Shown here: piece by piece, positions 32,414-39,878 of the stretch
How positions within the stretch are numbered: the stretch's first letter is position 1
How the letters are laid out: every line of letters starts with the position of its first letter
From: Spectribacter acetivorans
GTDB lineage: Bacteria; Pseudomonadota; Gammaproteobacteria; Nevskiales; Salinisphaeraceae
DNA: 64,000 nt
Direction: 5' to 3'
NCBI RefSeq assembly: GCF_031846305.1
Contig: NZ_JAVRHY010000004.1
Location: forward strand, 62,001 to 126,000
Made by a program: the position numbers and the translations under genes
Notes under the pieces: model-generated
What the model was told of the DNA's origin: nothing
Databases searched by the model: none
Seen by the model: the letters and a program-made list of their open reading frames with translations, nothing else

Positions 32414-32755
32414 ATGAAGATAAACATCGAAATCGACGTCACCCCCGCGGAACTGCGCCATTTCCTGGGCCTGCCGGACGTGGCCGGCCTGCAGGAAGAC
32501 ATGATCGATTACGTGCGCACGCGCGTGTCGCGCGGCGCCGACAATTTCGATCCCGCGGAATTGCTGCGAGAAACCACCGACTGGGGCAACAAGACGCTGC
32601 AACGAATCCTGGGCATGGCGGCCAGCCGCCTGTATACCGAGGAAGAGGATGACGCGGACACCGGAAAGCGCCAGGGCAAGGCCGGCAGCTCGGGCACACG
32701 CCGCACCGGGTCGCGACGCAAATCCGGGGGTCAGTCCTCCGGCGGCAAGGACTGA
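32414..32755 (+). CDS. DUF6489-like small protein
   Basis: 113 residues. The N-terminal half (MKINIEIDVTPAELRHFLGLPDVAGLQEDMIDYV) is a small alpha/beta segment recognised as DUF6489-like. The C-terminal 35 residues are a low-complexity basic/Ser/Gly tail (TGKRQGKAGSSGTRRTGSRRK). A basic tail also occurs in the nearby phasin. Its last 25 bases overlap the convergent small gene. Function unknown; linkage to PHA granule proteins is suggestive only. Confidence 0.75.
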   Translation: MKINIEIDVTPAELRHFLGLPDVAGLQEDMIDYVRTRVSRGADNFDPAELLRETTDWGNKTLQRILGMAASRLYTEEEDDADTGKRQGKAGSSGTRRTGSRRKSGGQSSGGKD

Positions 32756-33021
32756 AGCCGGGCCTGCCACTGCCGCCGGGCCGCTGCCAGCGCACCGCGC
32801 CAGGCGGCGGCGATCCCGGCACTTTCGGCTGACGGGGTTCGCAGTCGCCGCTGGTCCCGCAACAGCGTGCCGACATCGCCGGCCTGCAGCGCCACACTGG
32901 CGCGGGCCTGAAGACGCTGCCACTGCACCTGCGCGTGCAACTGTTCGGTCATGACCAGTTGCTGCAGGGCTGCCAGAACCGCACCGGCGCCGGCGCGTGC
33001 GTAGCGTGACATTGTCTTCAT
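32731..33021 (-). CDS. Small Gln/Arg/Ala-rich helical protein, possibly phasin-related
   Basis: 96 residues, almost wholly alpha-helical by composition (MSRYARAGAGAVLAALQQLVMTEQ, QWQRLQARASVALQAGDVGTLLRDQ). GGAGGCTGATTGA precedes the ATG. It lies downstream of the phasin gene on the same strand but beyond a terminator. The helix-rich, glutamine-rich pattern resembles short phasin-like granule proteins, but no family is firmly recognised. Confidence 0.62.
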   Translation of the reverse strand: MKTMSRYARAGAGAVLAALQQLVMTEQLHAQVQWQRLQARASVALQAGDVGTLLRDQRRLRTPSAESAGIAAAWRGALAAARRQWQARLQSLPPED

Positions 33022-33043
33022 TCAATCAGCCTCCGTGCTGCCG

Positions 33044-33082
33044 TAAAAAAAGCCCGGTCAGATCCGAAGGACCTGCCGGGCC
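33044..33082 (-). terminator. Intrinsic terminator of the phasin gene
   Basis: On the minus strand, GCCCGGCAGGTCC, a TTCG loop, then GGATCTGACCGGGC and seven U. The stem has one bulge. It lies 25 bases after the phasin stop. Confidence 0.85.
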
Positions 33083-33106
33083 GGGGCCGTCATTGGCCGA
33101 CAGATC

Positions 33107-33649
33107 CTAGGAAGCGGAGGTCGCCGCCGAACCATTGCCGGTGGACTTGGCCTTGCTCGCCGTGGTGGTCTTGCGAGCGGTCGACGCCTTGGTGCCGGTG
33201 TTGCTGGCACGCTTGGCCGCGGTCTTGCGGGCCGGCTTCTTGGCCGGCGCCTTCTTCTTGGCCGCAGGCTTGCCGTTGAGCGACTTGAGCACCTTCTTGT
33301 ACCCGTCGGTCATGACGTCGGTGAGTTCGTTGCTGGTCTTCACGATCAGGTCGAGCGTGTCCTTGTAGGCGCTGACCAGGCGGTCACGACCTTCCGGCAG
33401 GTAGGCCTGGGGCTGGTTCGCCACCTGACGCACGCCATCGGTACGGGCCTTGTCGAAGCTCGACCGGGCAGCGGAGAACACGTCCTTCGCTGCCTGGATC
33501 TCGGTACGGGCCAGCGTGCGGGCGCCGCCGGTAACCACCTTGAACGCCTTCTTCTGCACGTCCACATAAGTATTGAGCGCGTCCTGATACGGTTTGCGCG
33601 CACGGTCGACGCGTGCTGCAACGTCCTTGATCATGTCCTGAATCGCCAT
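33107..33649 (-). CDS. Phasin-family protein with histone H1-like tail
   Basis: 180 residues from the ATG at 33649, preceded by GGAAGGGACACC. Residues 1-120 form a phasin-type amphipathic helical domain (KPYQDALNTYVDVQKKAFKVV, ARTEIQAAKDVFSAARSSFDKA, SAYKDTLDLIVKTSNELTDVM). The C-terminal 55 residues are Lys/Ala/Thr/Pro-rich (AAKKKAPAKKPARKTAAKR), like PHA granule proteins that bind both granule and nucleoid. It is predicted to coat polyhydroxyalkanoate granules; no PHA synthase gene lies in the window. The upstream leader is rich in TGC/GCA repeats. Confidence 0.85.
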   Translation of the reverse strand: MAIQDMIKDVAARVDRARKPYQDALNTYVDVQKKAFKVVTGGARTLARTEIQAAKDVFSAARSSFDKARTDGVRQVANQPQAYLPEGRDRLVSAYKDTLDLIVKTSNELTDVMTDGYKKVLKSLNGKPAAKKKAPAKKPARKTAAKRASNTGTKASTARKTTTASKAKSTGNGSAATSAS

Positions 33650-33693
33650 GGTGTCCCTTCCTCCGGTTGCCGTTTTGCGATAATCAACTATGG

Positions 33694-33735
33694 CATTGCT
33701 GCGTTGCAACAATGTTGCGGTGCATCATATTGCGG
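33694..33735 (-). promoter_or_regulatory. TGC/GCA-rich putative operator of the phasin gene
   Basis: ATTGCTGCGTTGCAACAATGTTGCGG and the bases after it contain the palindromes TTGCAA and GCAACAATGTTGC (33706-33718) plus repeated TTGC/TGCGG. PhaR-type regulators of phasins bind TGC-rich sites of this kind. It lies 45-86 bases before the ATG. Assignment to PhaR is inference. Confidence 0.4.
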
Positions 33736-33901
33736 CGGTTCCCAGGTGTCAAGCCTCCATCGGCGGAGGCGTCATTTTTCCACTGGACGGAAGAAAAGCC
33801 GGGTCCTTGGAGCGCGTGGCGCCCGGGCCTGTCGGAATCGAGGCACGATGCACGCCTCGCGTCACGATTCCTCGGCAGCGCCCCGTGAGGGCGGCGTCGG
33901 A

Positions 33902-34513
33902 CTAGCGGTTGACCGCGCGGATCAGCGACCAGTAACCAAAGGCATTCACCGGCTCGATCTCCACTTCCTCGAGCTGCGCCATGGCTAGGAAGTCTTGCAG
34001 CGGGAACAGCGGACGGAAGCCGACCAGCTCGGACAGGGGCGCCGCGGCACGTTCCAGTTTCGCCATCACCCCGCGGTCGCGGCTGAAGTGATTGACAATG
34101 TAGAGCTCGCCGCCCGGGCGGCACACCCGCTTCATCTCGCGGATCATCGCGTCCGGGTCGGGCACCACGGAGGCCACGTACATGGCCACGACCTTGTCGA
34201 AGCTGTTGTCGTCGTACTCGAGCTCCTGCGCATCCATGACCGCCAGATCGATGCGGTCGGCATGACCGTTCAGCCGGCGGCGGGCGCGCTCGAGCATGGG
34301 CTCGGACACGTCGATGCCGGTGACCCGGACACCATCCGGATATTGCGGGAGGGACAGCCCGGTACCCACACCCACTTCGAGAATATGCTGGCCTGCCTGG
34401 CAACCCATCTTCCGCAGAGCCCGCTGGCGCCCCTGCTCGAAGACGGGTCCGAAAAACCGGTCATAGGTGCTGGCGAGCCGCTTGTATGCGGTGGTTACGG
34501 CCTGCTGTTCCAT
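33902..34513 (-). CDS. Class I SAM methyltransferase, PmtA-like
   Basis: 203 residues from MEQQAVTTAYKRLA at 34513, preceded by AGGA 8 bases upstream; an ATG at 34528 would add five residues (MRILG). Motifs are YKRLASTYDRFFGPVFEQGR, the SAM site ILEVGVGTGLSLPQYP, GIDVSEPMLERARRR, DAQELEYDDNSFDKVV and RVCRPGGELYIVNHF. This resembles the bacterial phosphatidylethanolamine N-methyltransferase PmtA, which makes phosphatidylcholine. Ubiquinone/menaquinone-type methyltransferases are the alternative. Monocistronic. Confidence 0.75.
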   Translation of the reverse strand: MEQQAVTTAYKRLASTYDRFFGPVFEQGRQRALRKMGCQAGQHILEVGVGTGLSLPQYPDGVRVTGIDVSEPMLERARRRLNGHADRIDLAVMDAQELEYDDNSFDKVVAMYVASVVPDPDAMIREMKRVCRPGGELYIVNHFSRDRGVMAKLERAAAPLSELVGFRPLFPLQDFLAMAQLEEVEIEPVNAFGYWSLIRAVNR

Positions 34514-34689
34514 GCCGAGAATCCTCATTTCGTGGGGAATACGAGCGCCTGAACCGGGCGCCTGTCCAGCCGACAATGATACCGATTCGCGCGAATACAC
34601 TCTACTGACCGGCCGTCTGGTTACCACACCTCTAGTCAAGCGCCCTCATTTCCGTCATGGTTTGACAGTTGCCGCCGATTACGAAACCA

Positions 34690-34705
34690 GTACCCCTAGG
34701 GGTAC
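34690..34705 (+). promoter_or_regulatory. Perfect 16-bp palindrome in the nuo leader
   Basis: GTACCCCTAGGGGTAC, 17 bases before the nuoA ATG. It could be an operator for a dimeric regulator or an RNA hairpin close to the ribosome site. TTTGACAGTTGCC (34662-34674) just upstream looks like a -35 region, but no convincing -10 was found. Confidence 0.45.
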
Positions 34706-34722
34706 AAGGACGGTGTGACGCG

Positions 34723-35139
34723 ATGAGTCCGTTGACCGAAAGCGCCAGTGCTATCTGGCCACTGCTTGCCTACACGGTGGCGGTGCTGGGGATGATCGGC
34801 CTGATGCTGGGCCTGTCGCATGTCCTGGGCGGCCGTCATCAGGACCGCGTCACCGGCGAGCCCTACGAATCCGGCGTCAAGCCGGTGGGTAACGCCCGCC
34901 TGCGCTATTCCGCCAAGTTCTACCTGGTTGCCATCTTCTTCGTATTGTTCGACCTGGAAGTGGTGTTCCTGTTCGCCTGGGGCGTTGCTGCCACCGAGGT
35001 CGGCTGGCCCGGCTATGCCGGCGCCATGGTATTCCTGTTCATACTGACCGTCGCCCTCGTCTACGAGTGGCGGCTGGGCGCGCTCGACTGGGGCGCGCGG
35101 CCCGACCGCAAGCGGGCAGCCGGGCGGTTGACGCCCTAG
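34723..35139 (+). CDS. nuoA: NADH-quinone oxidoreductase subunit A
   Basis: 138 residues, three membrane helices. Signature segments are GEPYESGVKPVGNARLRYSAKFYLVAIFFVLFDLEVVFLFAWG, with the conserved Glu/Asp that shape the quinone-site loop, and WRLGALDWG at the end, as in E. coli NuoA. First gene of a 14-subunit complex I operon (NADH to quinone, proton pumping). The start at 34723 gives the standard length; the preceding leader holds a 16-bp palindrome. Confidence 0.96.
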   Translation: MSPLTESASAIWPLLAYTVAVLGMIGLMLGLSHVLGGRHQDRVTGEPYESGVKPVGNARLRYSAKFYLVAIFFVLFDLEVVFLFAWGVAATEVGWPGYAGAMVFLFILTVALVYEWRLGALDWGARPDRKRAAGRLTP

Positions 35140-35254
35140 CGAGGATTGACGACCGTGGCAGGGCGGCGCACGTGGGGGTTCGCCGCACTCGATCGCAACA
35201 GCCAGACACGGTGCGGCCGCAGCCGTTTCGATTTGCGGCAAGGAGGTTAGCCAG

Positions 35255-35893
35255 ATGCGCTGGTCGTGGACCAGGCCGGATCAACCCGCCGAGCAGACGG
35301 CGGGCGACGGCGGCTTTGACGACGCCGTTCGCAAGAACGTCGTGATGGCGAAGCTGGATGACCTGGTTGCCTGGGGGCGCAAGAATTCCATCTGGCCGTT
35401 CAACTTCGGCCTTTCCTGCTGCTATGTGGAGATGGCCAGCGCCTTCACCACGCCGCACGACCTGGCCCGTTTCGGGTCGGAGGTGATCCGCGCCACCCCG
35501 CGGCAGGCGGACGTCATCGTCATCTCCGGCACCGTGTTCATGAAGATGGCGCCGGTGATCCAGCGGCTCTACGAGCAGATGATGGAGCCGCGCTGGGTGA
35601 TCTCCATGGGTTCCTGCGCCAATTCCGGCGGCATGTACGACATCTACTCCGTGGTCCAGGGGGTGGACAAGTTCCTGCCGGTGGATGTGTACGTGTCGGG
35701 CTGCCCGCCGCGGCCCGAAGCCTTTCTCGAGGGGCTGATGCTGTTGCAGGAGTCTATCGGCTCGGAGACCAGGCCGCTGTCCTGGGCCATTGGGCCGCAG
35801 GGCGTGACCAAGGCGCCGAAACTGTCGAACCGCGAGCGCAAGCGCAGCGGACGGATGGCGGAATCCAACCTGCGCACGCCGGACGGGGTGTAA
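35255..35893 (+). CDS. nuoB: NADH-quinone oxidoreductase subunit B
   Basis: 212 residues. It ligates cluster N2 next to quinone through GLSCCYVEM, SMGSCANSGG and SGCPPRPEAF. The rest is typical of NuoB (FGSEVIRATPRQADVIVISGTVF, MMEPRWVISMG). A strong AAGGAGG lies 8 bases before the ATG, the best ribosome site in the operon. The 115-base spacer from nuoA shows no ORF or repeat of note. The C-terminal 25 residues (APKLSNRERKRSGRMAESN) are basic and variable. Confidence 0.97.
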   Translation: MRWSWTRPDQPAEQTAGDGGFDDAVRKNVVMAKLDDLVAWGRKNSIWPFNFGLSCCYVEMASAFTTPHDLARFGSEVIRATPRQADVIVISGTVFMKMAPVIQRLYEQMMEPRWVISMGSCANSGGMYDIYSVVQGVDKFLPVDVYVSGCPPRPEAFLEGLMLLQESIGSETRPLSWAIGPQGVTKAPKLSNRERKRSGRMAESNLRTPDGV

Positions 35894-35895
35894 CG

Positions 35896-36015
35896 TTGGC
35901 GTCACGAGTTGCAGGCTTCGCGTTTCGAGCGGCACCGATAGCGAGTGCTTCGCGCTCATTCTCGACACCTGAAACCGGACACCGGAAACGGCGCAACAGC
36001 GCGGTGCCATGCTGA
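35896..36015 (+). CDS. Putative bridging mini-ORF, nuoB-nuoCD
   Basis: A 39-codon open frame that starts (TTG) 2 bases after the nuoB stop and ends in ATGCTGA, 7 bases into nuoCD. It runs through the inverted heptamer-like repeat. The product is low complexity and probably not functional as a protein. Its value may be to carry ribosomes from nuoB to nuoCD, whose ATG has no clear ribosome site. The TTG start is the weakest of the set. Confidence 0.35.
   Translation: MASRVAGFAFRAAPIASASRSFSTPETGHRKRRNSAVPC
35905..35990 (+). repeat. Degenerate inverted heptamer element A
   Basis: CGAGTTGCAGGCTTCGCGTTTCGAG on the left and CTCGACACC-TGAAACC-GGACACC-GGAAAC on the right. It is a decayed version of the GTTTCGA/CTCGAAA inverted arrays found at other nuo junctions, with a small internal hairpin AGCGAG..CGCGCT. 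Confidence 0.55.
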
Positions 36016-37757
36016 CCCCCACCGACATTCGCGCCGAGCTGATCACGCGCTTCGGCGAGTCGGCGTTCCTGACGCAGGCCACCGCGGACGGCATGCCGAC
36101 GCTGTGGATGGACGCGGACCGGTTGCGCGAGGTGCTGGCCTATCTCAAGCGCGAGGCCAGCGTGGCCTACCGCATGCTCTACGACATCACCGTGGTCGAC
36201 GAGCGCGCCCGCGAACACCGCGAGGGGCTGCCGGCCAGCACGTTCACCGTGGTCTACCACCTGCTGGCGCTGGAACCGGTGCGCGAGATTCGTCTCAAAG
36301 TGGCGCTGACCGGGGAGTCCCCCAGCCTGCCGAGTATTGCCGATCTCTGGTCCAACGCCAACTGGTACGAGCGCGAGGCCTGGGACATGTTCGGAGTGCG
36401 CTTCGATGGCCATCCCAACCTGCGGCGCATTCTGATGCCGCCCACCTGGGAAGGGCATCCGCTACGCAAGGATCACTACGCCCGCGCCACCGAGGTGGAC
36501 CCCTTCTCGCTGCCGCCGGAACGCATGCGGGTGGAGGAGGACGCCCTGCAGTTCAAGCCCGAGGAATGGGGCATGAAACGCGAGTCCGACGACAGCGAAT
36601 TCATGTTCCTGAATCTGGGCCCGAACCATCCCAGCGTGCACGGCGTGTTCCGGGTGGTGGCCCAGCTCGACGGCGAGGAAATCCTGGGGGCAGTGCCCGA
36701 CATCGGCTACCACCACCGCGGCGCCGAGAAGATGGGCGAGCGCCAGACTTGGCACACCTATATCCCCTACACCGACCGGGTGGATTACCTGGGCGGCGTG
36801 ATGAACGAGCTGCCCTACGTGATGGCGCTGGAGCGGATGCTGGACATCGAGGTACCGCCGCGGGCGCGGGTTTCCCGCGTGATGCTCAGCGAGTTGTTCC
36901 GCATCATGTCCCACCTGCTGTTCCTGGGCACGTTCCTGCAGGACATCGGGGGCATGAGCCCGATCTTCTACATGTTCACAGACCGGCAGAAAGTCTACGA
37001 CATCATCGAGGCCATCTGCGGCTTTCGCATGCACCCGGCCTACTTCCGCATCGGTGGCATGGCCATGGACCTTCCCGATGGCTGGGACCGCAAGGTGCAG
37101 GAGTTTCTCGACTGGTTCCCCGAGCGGCTGGATGAATACGAGCGCATGGCCATGCGCAACGACCTGACCATTCGTCGCACCCGCGGCATCGGCGCCATGA
37201 CGCCGGAAGAGGCCATCGACTGGGGCGCCACCGGCCCCATGCTGCGGGCCACCGGGTATCAGTGGGACCTGCGCAAGGAGCGCCCCTACGCCGGCTACGA
37301 CGAATTCGAGTTCGATGTGCCCGTGGGGACGCGCGGCGACTGCTACGACCGCGCGATGGTGCGTCTGGAGGAAATGCGACAGAGCGTTCGCATCGTGCGC
37401 CAGTGCCTGGCCAACATGCCCGGCGGCGACTACAAGGCCGATCACCGCATGACCACCCCGCCGCCCAAGGAGCGCACGATGCAGGACATCGAAACGCTCA
37501 TCGCCCATTTCCTGACCGTGAGCTGGGGCCCGATCGTCCCGCCGGGAGAATGCGAGGGCATGGTCGAGGGCACCAAGGGGCTCAACAGCTACTACATCAC
37601 CTCCGATGGCGGGACCATGAGCTACCGCACGCGCATCCGCACGCCCAGCTTTGCCCACCTGCAGATGATCCCGTTCATGAGCCGCGGCCACATGGTGCCC
37701 GACCTGATCGCGATCATCGCGTCGATCGATTTCGTGATGGCGGATGTGGATCGATGA
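36009..37757 (+). CDS. nuoC: NADH-quinone oxidoreductase fused subunits C/D
   Basis: 582 residues, a NuoC-NuoD fusion as in E. coli. Residues 1-170 are NuoC (YRMLYDITVVDERAREHREG, SIADLWSNANWYEREAWDMFGVRFDGHPNLRRILMP, GHPLRKD). Residues about 190-582 are NuoD (FLNLGPNHPSVHGVFRVVAQLDGE, DIGYHHRGAEKMGERQ, LTIRRTRGIG, and the C-terminal IASIDFVMADVDR). The quinone-site His and Tyr lie in NHPSVHG and TYIPYTDR. The ATG has no good ribosome site and is overlapped by the end of a mini-ORF. The stop forms ATGA with the next mini-ORF. Confidence 0.97.
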   Translation: MLTPTDIRAELITRFGESAFLTQATADGMPTLWMDADRLREVLAYLKREASVAYRMLYDITVVDERAREHREGLPASTFTVVYHLLALEPVREIRLKVALTGESPSLPSIADLWSNANWYEREAWDMFGVRFDGHPNLRRILMPPTWEGHPLRKDHYARATEVDPFSLPPERMRVEEDALQFKPEEWGMKRESDDSEFMFLNLGPNHPSVHGVFRVVAQLDGEEILGAVPDIGYHHRGAEKMGERQTWHTYIPYTDRVDYLGGVMNELPYVMALERMLDIEVPPRARVSRVMLSELFRIMSHLLFLGTFLQDIGGMSPIFYMFTDRQKVYDIIEAICGFRMHPAYFRIGGMAMDLPDGWDRKVQEFLDWFPERLDEYERMAMRNDLTIRRTRGIGAMTPEEAIDWGATGPMLRATGYQWDLRKERPYAGYDEFEFDVPVGTRGDCYDRAMVRLEEMRQSVRIVRQCLANMPGGDYKADHRMTTPPPKERTMQDIETLIAHFLTVSWGPIVPPGECEGMVEGTKGLNSYYITSDGGTMSYRTRIRTPSFAHLQMIPFMSRGHMVPDLIAIIASIDFVMADVDR

Positions 37758-37885
37758 GCAATGCCGACTACCCTGGCCGCAAGGAACGCAACGTGCGCGA
37801 AGGCATGAATACAGCGATTGCGCGACAGCGAGAAACGCGTTGCGTGCGTTGCGACTTCCGCGGCTTTCGCAGGATGGCGACATGA
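37754..37885 (+). CDS. Putative bridging mini-ORF, nuoCD-nuoE
   Basis: 43 codons (MSNADYPGRKERNVREG...RGFRRMAT). It starts with ATGA on the nuoCD stop and ends with ATGA on the nuoE start, so it is coupled at both ends. The product is basic with two cysteines (RCVRC) and matches no known subunit. It may be a real small protein or just a translated spacer. Confidence 0.45.
   Translation: MSNADYPGRKERNVREGMNTAIARQRETRCVRCDFRGFRRMAT
37776..37864 (+). repeat. Imperfect inverted repeat, nuoCD-nuoE spacer
   Basis: GCCGCAAGGAACGCAACGTGCGC (37776-37798) and GCGTGCGTTGCGACTTCCGCGGC (37842-37864) pair at 15 of 23 positions with a CGCAACG core. It is not made of the GTTTCAA heptamer, so it may be a different or much older element. 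Confidence 0.4.
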
Positions 37886-38349
37886 CGCTGAGCGACGAGG
37901 AAATCGCCGAGATCCGGCACGAAATGGGGCTGTACGAGAACCCCCAGGCCGCCTCCATCGAGGCACTGAAGGTAGTGCAGCAACACCGCGGCTGGGTGTC
38001 GGATGACGCCCTGGCAGCCGCCGCCGAGGTGGTCGGGGTGCCGGTGGCAGCGATGGAGTCGGTGGCCACTTTCTACAACCTGATCTTCCGCCGCCCGGTG
38101 GGCCGGCACGTGATCATGTTGTGTGATTCGGTGTCCTGCTATCTGTGTGGCTACGACGGCGTCAAGGCGCATCTGAGCGAATCGCTGGGTATCGACTACG
38201 GCGAGACCACGCCGGACGACCGTTTCACCCTGCTGCCCATCTGCTGTCTGGGTGATTGCGACAACGCCCCCTCGATGCGGGTGGGAGAGGACTACCACGG
38301 CAAGCTGACGCCGGAACGGCTCGACGAGGTACTGGCGCGTTATGAGTAG
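37882..38349 (+). CDS. nuoE: NADH-quinone oxidoreductase subunit E
   Basis: 155 residues. It binds the 2Fe-2S cluster N1a via CDSVSCYLCG and CCLGDCDNAP. The N-terminal helical part (YENPQAASIEALKVVQQHRGWVSDDAL) and SVATFYNLIFRRPVGRHVI are typical. Part of the NADH-oxidising module with NuoF and NuoG. The start at 37882 follows AGGATGGCGAC and forms ATGA with the preceding mini-ORF. Confidence 0.96.
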   Translation: MTLSDEEIAEIRHEMGLYENPQAASIEALKVVQQHRGWVSDDALAAAAEVVGVPVAAMESVATFYNLIFRRPVGRHVIMLCDSVSCYLCGYDGVKAHLSESLGIDYGETTPDDRFTLLPICCLGDCDNAPSMRVGEDYHGKLTPERLDEVLARYE

Positions 38350-38473
38350 CGGTTACGGCTTCAAGTTTCCGGTGTCGTGTTTCATGTTGGGTTCAGCAAG
38401 CCGCGCGCCGGGGATTACCTGCACGAAACACGACACACGACACACGAGACCATCCGCCGGGGCGAAGCCATGA
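38342..38473 (+). CDS. Putative bridging mini-ORF, nuoE-nuoF
   Basis: 43 codons (MSSGYGFKFPVSCFM...RHTRPSAGAKP). The ATG lies inside the last codons of nuoE and the stop overlaps the nuoF start as ATGA. Most of it is encoded by the inverted heptamer array. It ends GAKP, as does the mini-ORF before nuoI (GAKPC), because both downstream genes are preceded by GCGAAGCC. Confidence 0.4.
   Translation: MSSGYGFKFPVSCFMLGSASRAPGITCTKHDTRHTRPSAGAKP
38358..38450 (+). repeat. Inverted heptamer element B
   Basis: The left arm is read as 7-mers TTCAAG-TTTCCGG-TGTCGTG-TTTCATG; the right arm is CACGAAA-CACGACA-CACGACA-CACGAGA. GTGTCGTGTTTCATG (38372-38386) pairs with CACGAAACACGACAC (38422-38436) at 14 of 15. 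The loop is about 35 bases. Confidence 0.75.
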
Positions 38474-39765
38474 AGGTCCTGACTCGCAACATCCGCCCGG
38501 ATCGCACACCACCCACCCTGGCCGAATACGAAGCCACCGGGGGTTACCAGGCGTTGCGCCAGGCCCTGCGGGACATGACCCCGCAAACGGTCACCGATCT
38601 GGTCAAGCAGGCGGGCCTGCGCGGGCGCGGCGGCGCAGGGTTTGCCACCGGCATGAAGTGGGGTTTCATGCCCCGCTTCGAACAGGATGATCCGGCGCGA
38701 CCGCCCCACATCTATCTGGTCGCCAATGCCGACGAAATGGAGCCCGGCACCTTCAAGGACCGGCTGCTCATGGAGGGCGATCCGCATCAGTTCATCGAGG
38801 CGCTGATTGTCAGCAGCTACGCGATCGGTGCGGATATCTGCTACGTCTTCATCCGCGGCGAATACGTGGAATCGCAGCGCCGGCTGCAGCGGGCCATCGA
38901 TGAGGCCACCGAGGCCGGCCTGCTGGGCGACCATATCCTGGATACCGATTTCTCCCTGCGCATCCACCTGCACATGAGCGCCGGCCGCTATATCTGCGGC
39001 GAGGAAAGCGCACTGCTATCGGCCCTCGAAGGCAAGCGGGCCATCCCCCGCTCCAAGCCGCCCTTCCCCGCGGCCAGCGGCCTGTTCGGCCGCCCGACCA
39101 CCGTCAACAACGTGGAAACCCTGTGCAACGTGCCGCACATCGTCACCAACGGCGCCGACTGGTATCAGAATCTCGGCCTGCACAAGGACGGCGGCACCAA
39201 GCTGTTCGGGGCATCGGGGCAGATCGAAAAGCCCGGTCTGGTCGAACTGCCGATGGGCGTCCCCCTGGGCGAGCTTCTCGACCAGTACTTCGGCGGCGTG
39301 CGGGGCGGCAAGGCACTCAAGGGCCTGTTGCCCGGTGGCGGTTCCACCCTGTTTCTGACCGGCGAACATCTCGACGTACCGATGGACTACGAGGGCGTCG
39401 GCGCCGCCGGCAGCCGTCTGGGCACCGGGACCATGATCGTGGTGGACGAGGACACGCCGATCGTGGGCGTACTGCGCAATCTCGAGCATTTCTATGCCCA
39501 GGAATCCTGCGGCTGGTGCACCCCCTGCCGGGATGGCCTGCCCTGGGTGGAGAAACTGCTGCTCGACCTGGAACAGGGCCGGGGTCAACCCGGCGATATC
39601 CAGAACCTGGTCATGCACACCAAGCTGCTGGGACCGGGCATGACCTTCTGTGCTCACGCCCCGGGGGCGATGGGACCACTGGAAAGTGCGTTGAAATACT
39701 TCCGGGAGGAACTGGAGTCATTGATCCCGGCGGGCAATGGTCAGGCACTGGAGGAATCGGCGTGA
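38470..39765 (+). CDS. nuoF: NADH-quinone oxidoreductase subunit F
   Basis: 431 residues; binds NADH, FMN and cluster N3. Motifs are GLRGRGGAGFATGMKWGF, NADEMEPGTFKDRLLMEGDPH, GAGRYICGEESALLSALEG in the form SAGRYICGEES, and the 4Fe-4S ligands ESCGWCTPCRDG plus MTFCAHAPGA. The start at 38470 lacks a strong ribosome site (GGGGCGAAGCC) and overlaps the stop of a mini-ORF. The stop overlaps the next mini-ORF as GTGA. Confidence 0.97.
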   Translation: MKVLTRNIRPDRTPPTLAEYEATGGYQALRQALRDMTPQTVTDLVKQAGLRGRGGAGFATGMKWGFMPRFEQDDPARPPHIYLVANADEMEPGTFKDRLLMEGDPHQFIEALIVSSYAIGADICYVFIRGEYVESQRRLQRAIDEATEAGLLGDHILDTDFSLRIHLHMSAGRYICGEESALLSALEGKRAIPRSKPPFPAASGLFGRPTTVNNVETLCNVPHIVTNGADWYQNLGLHKDGGTKLFGASGQIEKPGLVELPMGVPLGELLDQYFGGVRGGKALKGLLPGGGSTLFLTGEHLDVPMDYEGVGAAGSRLGTGTMIVVDEDTPIVGVLRNLEHFYAQESCGWCTPCRDGLPWVEKLLLDLEQGRGQPGDIQNLVMHTKLLGPGMTFCAHAPGAMGPLESALKYFREELESLIPAGNGQALEESA

Positions 39766-39872
39766 ACTTTCGTTTCAAGCTTCAAGTTTCAAGTTTCAAG
39801 CTCAGGCCACCGGATGCGGGAGCCCTTGCTTTTATCCCGACACTCGAAACCCGAAACTCGAAACTGTCGTAG
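39762..39872 (+). CDS. Putative bridging mini-ORF, nuoF-nuoG
   Basis: 36 codons starting GTGA on the nuoF stop and ending 6 bases before nuoG. It reads VNFRFKLQVSSFKL on the left arm and LETRNSKLS on the right arm, the classic translations of these heptamer arrays. nuoG has no recognisable ribosome site (TCGTAGCAAACC before ATG), so reinitiation from this frame is plausible. Confidence 0.4.
   Translation: MNFRFKLQVSSFKLRPPDAGALAFIPTLETRNSKLS
39767..39869 (+). repeat. Inverted heptamer element C
   Basis: The left arm has GTTTCAA-GCTTCAA-GTTTCAA-GTTTCAA-GCTCAGG (39772-39806); the right arm has CTCGAAA-CCCGAAA-CTCGAAA-CTGTCG (39843-39869). The arms are imperfect complements around a loop of about 36 bases. 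Confidence 0.8.
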
Positions 39873-39878
39873 CAAACC

